Position numbers and translations under genes: made by a program. A stretch of 10,543 nucleotides of DNA from an uncultured Atopobium sp. (lineage in GTDB: Bacteria > Actinomycetota > Coriobacteriia > Coriobacteriales > Atopobiaceae), in the NCBI GenBank assembly GCA_900555335.1, contig USKU01000041.1:1-10543 (forward strand), given 5' to 3'. The notes beneath the pieces were generated by a model. The model saw nothing but the letters and a program-made list of their open reading frames with translations, searched no databases and was not told the DNA's origin. Below are positions 6,139 to 10,543 of this stretch, piece by piece (within the stretch, counting starts at the first letter, position 1; each line of letters starts with the position of its first letter).

Positions 6139-7140
6139 ATGACTACAAAAGTTGCTGTCATTATGGGTGGAGCCTCATTTGAGAGGAACTTCTCGCTCAA
6201 AAGTGGAGCTCTTGTCTCTGAAGCTCTGGAGAAGCGTGGTTATGAGGTATTACCACTTGATGCTGACGCACACCTAGTAGACACCCTTCGTGCCGAGAAA
6301 CCCGATGTTGCGTTTGTGTGCCTTCACGGCGCGGGCGGAGAAGATGGTGCGGTACCTGCACTTTTGGAGTTCCTTAAGATTCCATATGTGGGCTCAAGGC
6401 CTGCATCTTGTAGGGCAGCCTGGAACAAAGCTGACATGCCGTTTATTGTGCGCCAGGCCTGGTCAAAGGAGGAGTCCGAGGTCATCTGGCCTCCTCAGAT
6501 TGTGCTGACTGCCAGTGCGTTTAAAGATCTTGGGGCCGCAGCTGCTCTAGATCTGGTTCCCGAGCGCCTTGGTGGCGGCGTTGGCTTCCCTCTAGCAGTC
6601 AAGCCCGTTCACGGCGGCTCTGCTATGGGCCTTTCTAAGGTTGACAGTGCTGACCAGCTTGGACCAGCACTTCTCGGCGCACTTGGTTTTGACGACTCCG
6701 TCATTATCCAGCAGTGGGTTGATGGCGTTGAAGTAAGCGTTACCGTGCTCTCTGACGCAGATGGCGAGAAAACTCTGCCACCAGTGGAGATTTCGGTGAC
6801 CAAGGGTATTTACGACACGGATGCTCGCCTTGATCCGGAGCGCATTCAGCATTTCTGCCCCGTTCGTCCTGAGTCTTTGGCAGCACTTGGTGCAGATCCA
6901 GCTGCTGCTCGTGAGGCTCTTGAGCGCGCAGCTCTTGAGGTGTACACCGCTTATGGCTGCAGAGATCTTGCTCGTATTGATTTTATTTGGGATGGACATC
7001 ACGTTATGGTCATGGGTCTGAAGACATTCCCAGGACTCACTGAGACCTCCCTTGTTCCAATGGCTATTGAGGCTGCAGGATACGCTGTTGAAGACGTTCT
7101 TGCGCAACTTGTTGAGGGCGCGCTTAAGCGCGGCAACTAG
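6139..7140 (+). CDS. D-alanine-D-alanine ligase-like ATP-grasp protein with altered metal site
   Basis: Homology to Ddl is clear along the whole 333 residues: V5-A-V-I-M-G-G-A-S-F-E15-R, L62-H63-G-A-G-G-E-D-G, K97, K155-P-V-H-G-G-S161, I224-Y-D-T-D-A-R, A278-R279-I-D281 and P298-G-L-T-E-T-S304. Ddl makes the D-Ala-D-Ala dipeptide of peptidoglycan. Compared with E. coli DdlB as I know it, E15, H63, K97, K144 (K155 here), S150 (S161), R255 (R279) and D257 (D281) are kept. E180-K181 read Q191-Q192, K215-Y216 read R230-L231, and the metal ligands E270 and N272 read G293 and K295. The motif E-x-N-T-x-P-G thus reads G-L-K-T-F-P-G. No shift of frame restores it. Normal two-magnesium catalysis looks impossible, so this may be a pseudoenzyme or a ligase of new chemistry. 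ATG 6139 is chosen over GTG 6130 because AAGGGAG (6124-6130) sits 8 nt before it. It is translationally coupled to the aminotransferase. Confidence 0.88.
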   Translation: MTTKVAVIMGGASFERNFSLKSGALVSEALEKRGYEVLPLDADAHLVDTLRAEKPDVAFVCLHGAGGEDGAVPALLEFLKIPYVGSRPASCRAAWNKADMPFIVRQAWSKEESEVIWPPQIVLTASAFKDLGAAAALDLVPERLGGGVGFPLAVKPVHGGSAMGLSKVDSADQLGPALLGALGFDDSVIIQQWVDGVEVSVTVLSDADGEKTLPPVEISVTKGIYDTDARLDPERIQHFCPVRPESLAALGADPAAAREALERAALEVYTAYGCRDLARIDFIWDGHHVMVMGLKTFPGLTETSLVPMAIEAAGYAVEDVLAQLVEGALKRGN

Positions 7141-7148
7141 GGGGTTTT

Positions 7149-8117
7149 ATGGAATACGTATTGGGCATTGATGTTGGTGGTACCACCATCAAGCTGGGAC
7201 TCTTCTCTGCAGAGGGAGAGTTACTTTCTGAGCAGAAGGTCAAGACGCCCGCACTTGATAACGAGGGCGGTTATCAGACGGTAACCGATGCTATTAAGCT
7301 GATTGTTCATGGCCAAAAAGCAAGCCGTGATGATGTTATTGCGTGTGGTTTGGATATTCCAGGTCCTGTTGCAGATGACGGAACCGTTGGTCTTCTCGCC
7401 AATGTAGACATTGATCCCGAGGGATTGGTGCAGGCAATTAATATGTGCCTGCCAAACGCAACCATTGCGTTTGTCAACGATGCTAACGCTGCGGCTTTGG
7501 GCGAAGCGTGGGCTGGCGTTGCCGTGGGCGTACCATCGTTTGTGCTGATTGCGCTGGGCACAGGCGTTGGTGCAGGTGTTGTTGTAGACGGCAAGCTTGC
7601 TGCAGGTGCTTTTGGTGCTGGTGGTGAGATTGGTCACATCATTGTTGAGCCAGAAGAGACGCTGACCTGCGGCTGTGGTCGTCACGGTTGCCTGGAGCAG
7701 TATGCTTCTGCTAAGGGTGTTGTCCGCCTGTACCTGGAGGAATGTGTTGCTCGCGGCGTTGTTCCTGTGAACGTTGAGCACGAGACTGATACGGTGTCCG
7801 TGTTTAGAGCTCACGCTCAAGGCGATGAGTGCGCAACCCTTGCTATCCACAAGATGTGCCACTACCTGGGTCTTGCTATGGCGCAGGTTTCGTGCGTGGT
7901 CGATCCTGCCATGTTCTTGATTGGCGGCGGTGTTGCGGGCTCGTTTGCAACATTTGCTACCGAGCTTCGCGAGTGTTTTGAGCAGTACGCTCTACCGGTA
8001 AGCAAGGGCGCTCGTATTGAGGCTGCTAGCTTGGGCAATCAGGCTGCAATGTATGGTTGTGCATACGAGGCGCTGCGCCTGAGAAAAGAACGCTTTGGCC
8101 AGGAGGATGCAGAGTAG
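7149..8117 (+). CDS. ROK-family sugar kinase (glucokinase-like)
   Basis: ROK kinases phosphorylate free sugars such as glucose, mannose, fructose or N-acetyl-hexosamines with ATP in the cytoplasm. Evidence in 322 residues: phosphate-1 motif G6-I-D-V-G-G-T-T-I-K15, catalytic N110-D111-A-N-A-A-A-L-G-E, the A135-L-G-T-G-V-G-A-G phosphate-2 block, G159-E160-I-G-H163, and the ROK zinc motif C174-G-C176-G-R-H-G-C181-L-E, in which H163 and the three cysteines bind zinc. L258-I-G-G-G-V is the adenosine block. The length is that of a kinase; no N-terminal helix-turn-helix is present, so it is not a ROK repressor. The start is 8 nt after the ligase-like stop with a G-rich site (7139-7144) close to the ATG, making it the third gene of the operon. 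Glucokinase is the most likely activity, but related sugars are possible. Confidence 0.92.
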   Translation: MEYVLGIDVGGTTIKLGLFSAEGELLSEQKVKTPALDNEGGYQTVTDAIKLIVHGQKASRDDVIACGLDIPGPVADDGTVGLLANVDIDPEGLVQAINMCLPNATIAFVNDANAAALGEAWAGVAVGVPSFVLIALGTGVGAGVVVDGKLAAGAFGAGGEIGHIIVEPEETLTCGCGRHGCLEQYASAKGVVRLYLEECVARGVVPVNVEHETDTVSVFRAHAQGDECATLAIHKMCHYLGLAMAQVSCVVDPAMFLIGGGVAGSFATFATELRECFEQYALPVSKGARIEAASLGNQAAMYGCAYEALRLRKERFGQEDAE

Positions 8118-8140
8118 GAGTAGGTTTCTGGTGCACGTTC

Positions 8141-8185
8141 TTCTCGCCCAGAAAAGCATGGGTACGTTTGAGTACCTGGCGAGAA
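8141..8185 (+). other. Nested hairpin after the aminotransferase-ligase-ROK operon
   Basis: TTCTCGCC (8141-8148) pairs with GGCGAGAA (8178-8185), and inside it GGTAC (8161-8165) pairs with GTACC (8172-8176). The 5' side of the structure carries a 12-nt bulge. No U tract follows in either direction, so it is not a standard intrinsic terminator. It may be a Rho-linked end, an mRNA-stability element or a paired operator. It contains two of the words repeated before the PfkB gene. Confidence 0.5.
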
Positions 8186-8231
8186 AAACATCAGAGTTTC
8201 CGACACAAACGCCGCACTAAATGAAAGTACG

Positions 8232-8259
8232 TTCAATAACATAATTTTCTGGTTACAAT
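8232..8259 (+). promoter_or_regulatory. Possible promoter of the PTS gene
   Basis: TACAAT (8254-8259) is a good -10 (5/6). TTCAAT (8232-8237), 16 bp before it, is a weak -35 (3/6). Transcription would start near 8266, giving a leader of about 97 nt that contains the terminator-like hairpin at 8282-8315. Confidence 0.4.
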
Positions 8260-8281
8260 TTACGTAAAAGCGTAGGTATCG

Positions 8282-8315
8282 AAGCTGCTCAGTGCTAACA
8301 TTGAGCAGCTTTTTT
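8282..8315 (+). terminator. Rho-independent terminator, possible attenuator of the PTS gene
   Basis: AAGCTGCTCA (8282-8291) pairs perfectly with TGAGCAGCTT (8302-8311) around a 10-nt loop and runs into TTTTTT (8310-8315). It can end the upstream operon. Only 47 bp separate it from the GTG start of the PTS gene and these contain no usable promoter, so transcripts for the PTS gene probably cross it. That fits a conditional terminator (attenuator). Confidence 0.85.
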
Positions 8316-8362
8316 GGTTGTGTTTGGAACAATTCCGAGCACTAGGATGAAAGGGGAGTGCT

Positions 8363-9868
8363 GTGGCTGACGAGTCAAAGTATGACATCGTTGCTGCTAC
8401 TGGTTGCCCAACCGGTATTGCGCACACCTTTATGGCTAAGGAGGCCCTGGAGAAGGCCGCCGCAGCTAAAGGTCTTACCATTAAGGTTGAGACGCACGGC
8501 CAGGTCGGTGTAGAGAACGAGCTCACCGCAGCTGAAATCAAGAACGCCAAGGCAGTAGTTGTTGCTGCCGATAAGGACGTTCAGGCTGAGCGTTTTGCCG
8601 GAAAACCAATGGTAAATGTTGGTGTTACTGCAGCTATTAAGGATGCAGAGGGTCTTATCGACCGCGCTCTTGTTGCTCAGCCTGAGGGCGAGCTTGCAGA
8701 GGCAGACGACGCTCCAGTCTCAAGCACTATTGAGAAGGAGTCTGTAGGCCACATCATCTACAAACACCTCATGAACGGCGTTAGCCACATGCTGGTCTTT
8801 GTTGTTGCTGGTGGTGTTCTGACTGCAGTTTCATTCCTCTGGGGCATCACTTCCTTCAGCTCCACCGCACCTGACTACAACAGCTTTGCTGCAATGCTCA
8901 AGATTATCGGCGGCATTGCAATGGGCCTTATGGTTCCAGTTCTTTCTGCTTACATTGCTGAATCTATTGGCAAGCGCCCTGCTCTGGTTCCTGGTTTTGT
9001 TGCAGGTATGATTGCTATCCAGGGTCTTCCAATTAACCCTAACACTGGCATGATTGATGCTGGTGGCGCTGGCGTTGGTTTTGGCTTCCTGGGCGGCATC
9101 GTCGGCGGCTTCCTTGCCGGTTATGTCATCGTTGGTCTTGAGAAGCTCCTTGCAGGTCTTCCAAAGAACCTTGATGGCCTGAAGGCAATCTTCCTGTACC
9201 CACTGCTTTCCACCACCATTGTTGGCCTGGTTATGCTGGGTATTTCTGGTCCAATGGCAGCAATCAACACCGGCATGATGAACTTCCTGCGCGGTCTATC
9301 TGCTTCTGGCCCAATTGTCCTTGGCCTTGCAATTGGTTGCATGTGCGCATTTGACATGGGTGGCCCAGTCAACAAGGCAGCTTACGTTACCGGTACAGCA
9401 CTTCTGACTGAGGCTCTCAATGCTGGCATTGGCACTCCAACCTATGAGTTTGGCACTAACTTCATGGCTGCAGTTTCCGCTGCTTGTATTGTTCCTCCAC
9501 TGATCACCACCTTTGCTGTTGTCGTTGGTAAGAAGTACTTCACCAAGTCCGACTTCAACGCTGGTCTGGTCAACTTCATTCTTGGCTGCACCCACATTAC
9601 CGAGGGCGCTATTCCATTCATGACTAAGAACATTTGGCCTGTCATGCCTATCATGATGATCGGTTCTTCCATCGGCTCCATCCTGACGCTGCTCTTTGGT
9701 GTCCACGACCCAGCACCTCACGGTGGCTTCCTGGTTCTTCCCGTTGTCGATGGCGGCCTCAAGTGGGTTCTCGCTATTCTCATTGGCGCTGTTGTTGGCG
9801 GCGTTCTCTTTGTTGCTTTCAAGGCATACGAGTACCGCAAGAACGGCAACAAGCTGGTCGAGGACTAA
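8363..9868 (+). CDS. PTS fructose-type transporter, fused EIIB and EIIC domains
   Basis: This membrane permease imports a sugar of the fructose family and phosphorylates it during entry, using phosphate relayed from PEP through EI, HPr and EIIA. Residues 1-103 are the EIIB domain, with the phosphorylated cysteine C15 in ATGCPTGIAHTFMA. Residues 104-127 are an acidic linker. Residues 128-490 are the EIIC domain with about nine hydrophobic segments, F330-D-M-G-G-P-V-N-K and the substrate-site block I412-T-E-G-A-I-P-F419. No EIIA domain is present in these 501 residues, so EIIA must come from another gene, not seen here. The start is GTG at 8363, set by AGGGGAG (8352-8358) 4 nt before it. By eye, codons are richer in C-ending and G/C forms than in manA or the lipoprotein gene, consistent with high expression. 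A PfkB kinase gene follows, so fructose entering as fructose-1-P is the likely pathway, though mannose-type substrates are not excluded. Confidence 0.93.
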   Translation: MADESKYDIVAATGCPTGIAHTFMAKEALEKAAAAKGLTIKVETHGQVGVENELTAAEIKNAKAVVVAADKDVQAERFAGKPMVNVGVTAAIKDAEGLIDRALVAQPEGELAEADDAPVSSTIEKESVGHIIYKHLMNGVSHMLVFVVAGGVLTAVSFLWGITSFSSTAPDYNSFAAMLKIIGGIAMGLMVPVLSAYIAESIGKRPALVPGFVAGMIAIQGLPINPNTGMIDAGGAGVGFGFLGGIVGGFLAGYVIVGLEKLLAGLPKNLDGLKAIFLYPLLSTTIVGLVMLGISGPMAAINTGMMNFLRGLSASGPIVLGLAIGCMCAFDMGGPVNKAAYVTGTALLTEALNAGIGTPTYEFGTNFMAAVSAACIVPPLITTFAVVVGKKYFTKSDFNAGLVNFILGCTHITEGAIPFMTKNIWPVMPIMMIGSSIGSILTLLFGVHDPAPHGGFLVLPVVDGGLKWVLAILIGAVVGGVLFVAFKAYEYRKNGNKLVED

Positions 9869-9881
9869 GCTTTACGCTTAG
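9865..9881 (+). other. Inverted repeat over the PTS stop codon
   Basis: CTAAGC (9865-9870) and GCTTAG (9876-9881) are perfect complements around TTTAC. The repeat spans the stop codon (9866-9868). With no U tract it is unlikely to terminate transcription; it could be an operator half-site pair or a 3'-end stabilising hairpin. Confidence 0.4.
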
Positions 9882-9923
9882 CACGCACTCGGTACCGTTT
9901 GAGTTTTGCCCAGAATTTACGTA
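9881..9923 (+). repeat. Words shared with the leader of the upstream PTS gene
   Basis: GCACG (9881-9885), GGTACCGTTTGAGT (9891-9904), GCCCAGAA (9908-9915) and AATTTACGTA (9914-9923) each have a copy in the region before the PTS gene: 8133-8137, 8161-8173 (one base shorter), 8146-8153 and 8257-8266. The order of the middle two is swapped. They are candidate binding sites of a regulator common to the PTS and PfkB genes. Confidence 0.5.
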
Positions 9924-9959
9924 CAGTTTGGGTGCAGACTCAGATAATCGAAGTAAAAT

Positions 9960-9991
9960 ATGGACTCGGCGATTTCGTCGGGTCCATTTTT
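9960..9991 (+). terminator. Rho-independent terminator, possible attenuator of the PfkB gene
   Basis: ATGGAC (9960-9965) pairs with GTCCAT (9982-9987), continued by CTCGGCG-type pairs with two G-T wobbles up to an ATTT loop (9972-9975). This gives a 12-bp stem followed by TTTTT (9987-9991). The next start codon is at 10010, and the 18 bp between hold the ribosome-binding site, leaving no room for a promoter. Transcription of the PfkB gene must therefore cross this hairpin, whether it comes from the PTS gene or from a promoter in 9869-9959. Confidence 0.85.
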
Positions 9992-10009
9992 GTTCCAGAG
10001 GGAGCTTTG

Positions 10010-10543
10010 ATGATTTACACACTTACCACTAACCCCGCCATCGACATGAACGTCAACTCGGGAGTTCCTTCATATACGCACGTCAACCGCACAACCGACG
10101 CCGTTTACACACCAAACGGCAAGGGTCTTAACGTCTCGTTTACGCTTGCTCACTATGGCATTGAGTCCACTATCCTGGGCTTTTTTGGTGGCTTCTCAGG
10201 CAACTACATTGTTGAAGAGGCATCCAAGGTTTGCCCGGTCAAGCACGTGTGGATTGACGGCATTACCCGTGTAAACATCTTTGTTACCACGCCGGAAGGC
10301 GAGCTCAAGTTCCCTAATGCGGGCGCTCCCGTTGTTCGCTCTAAGCAGGACGAGATGCTTGAGCTGCTGCGCAATGCTCCCGACCTGGACGTGCTGGTGG
10401 TTTCTGGTTCGCTTTCTCCTGAGATGGATCCAACTTTCTACGACGAGCTCTTTGATCTTTGCCATGAGCGTGGCGCTGAGCTGGTGCTGGACATCTCTCA
10501 TAAACACCTCGCAGAACTTGTCGAGAAAAAACCACTGCTCATT
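10010..10543 (+). CDS. PfkB-family kinase, 1-phosphofructokinase-like (3' end outside the window)
   Basis: The reading frame is open from ATG 10010 to the window edge, giving 178 residues, somewhat over half of a usual 300-315. The family opening T4-L-T-T-N-P-A-I-D12, the sugar-site block P35-N-G-K-G-L-N-V-S43, G58-F-F-G-G-F, T86-R-V-N-I-F and V131-S-G-S-L-S-P137 identify a PfkB sugar-phosphate kinase close to 1-phosphofructokinase and tagatose-6-phosphate kinase. The block more often written G-G-K-G-x-N is N-G-K-G here, a form I recall from other Gram-positive members. The C-terminal G-A-G-D catalytic base lies beyond the window. The ribosome-binding site AGGGAG (9999-10004) is 5 nt before the ATG. 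Its place after the fructose-type PTS gene supports a role in turning fructose-1-P into fructose-1,6-bisphosphate. Confidence 0.9.
   Translation, partial: MIYTLTTNPAIDMNVNSGVPSYTHVNRTTDAVYTPNGKGLNVSFTLAHYGIESTILGFFGGFSGNYIVEEASKVCPVKHVWIDGITRVNIFVTTPEGELKFPNAGAPVVRSKQDEMLELLRNAPDLDVLVVSGSLSPEMDPTFYDELFDLCHERGAELVLDISHKHLAELVEKKPLLI

Noticed and set aside
7000..7045. Frameshift as an explanation of the lost E-x-N-T motif
   Set aside because: The other two frames do not code Glu-x-Asn-Thr here, and flanking residues on both sides align in one frame, so the substitutions are real in this sequence.
6592..7107. 171-codon open frame on the minus strand opposite the Ddl-like gene
   Set aside because: It lies wholly inside a conserved coding frame and has no motif or start signal. 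It is a shadow.
7221..7862. 213-codon open frame on the minus strand opposite the ROK kinase gene
   Set aside because: It is antisense to a clear ROK kinase, with low-complexity Asn/Thr-rich translation and no ribosome-binding site.
8141..8185. Intrinsic terminator for the ROK operon
   Set aside because: The stem is good but is followed by A-rich sequence and not by T residues on either strand, so it is listed only as a hairpin.
8316..8362. Promoter between the terminator and the PTS start (TTGTGT ... TAGGAT)
   Set aside because: Transcription would start at the ribosome-binding site and leave it off the message.

Overview
The window reads as ordinary chromosome of a Gram-positive bacterium of moderate GC content. 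Strong Shine-Dalgarno sites, Rho-independent terminators, a lipobox protein and a fructose-type PTS support this. My best guess is a member of the Coriobacteriia (Atopobium / Lancefieldella / Olsenella group). That is inference from the general character of the proteins, not a database match. I see no mobile element, CRISPR array, tRNA or rRNA.

Layout. Positions 1-173 hold the terminator of an unseen upstream gene and a leader with three tandem imperfect repeats. They are followed by manA (mannose-6-phosphate isomerase, +) and a gene for a probable Tat-exported two-domain lipoprotein with a Gly/Ser tail (+). A bidirectional terminator at about 2490-2520 separates these from two minus-strand genes that converge on it: mscL with a C-terminal zinc ribbon, and an M32 metallocarboxypeptidase. 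A divergent control region (4644-4837) containing a 22-bp palindrome leads into a tight plus-strand operon: a PLP-dependent aminotransferase, a D-Ala-D-Ala-ligase-like ATP-grasp protein and a ROK-family sugar kinase. After a structured intergenic region come a fructose-type PTS IIBC gene and, after a second structured leader, a 1-phosphofructokinase-like PfkB gene cut off by the window end.

How the genes fit together. manA, the ROK kinase, the PTS permease and the PfkB kinase all feed hexoses into glycolysis. ManA interconverts mannose-6-P and fructose-6-P, ROK phosphorylates free sugar, and PTS IIBC plus PfkB would import fructose as fructose-1-P and convert it to fructose-1,6-bisphosphate. 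The aminotransferase and ligase-like genes suggest an amino-acid or peptide reaction, but their substrate cannot be read from the sequence.

Points most worth a second look: (1) the ATP-grasp protein keeps the N-terminal catalytic residues of Ddl but has lost two of the three metal ligands (Glu and Asn of the E-x-N-T motif read Gly and Lys), so it is either a pseudoenzyme or a repurposed ligase in a conserved-looking operon; (2) the PTS and PfkB genes are each preceded by a terminator hairpin with no usable room for a promoter after it, and their leaders share three sequence words, which suggests common conditional termination; (3) the M32 peptidase lacks the family's D-x-R-x-T motif while its zinc site is intact.
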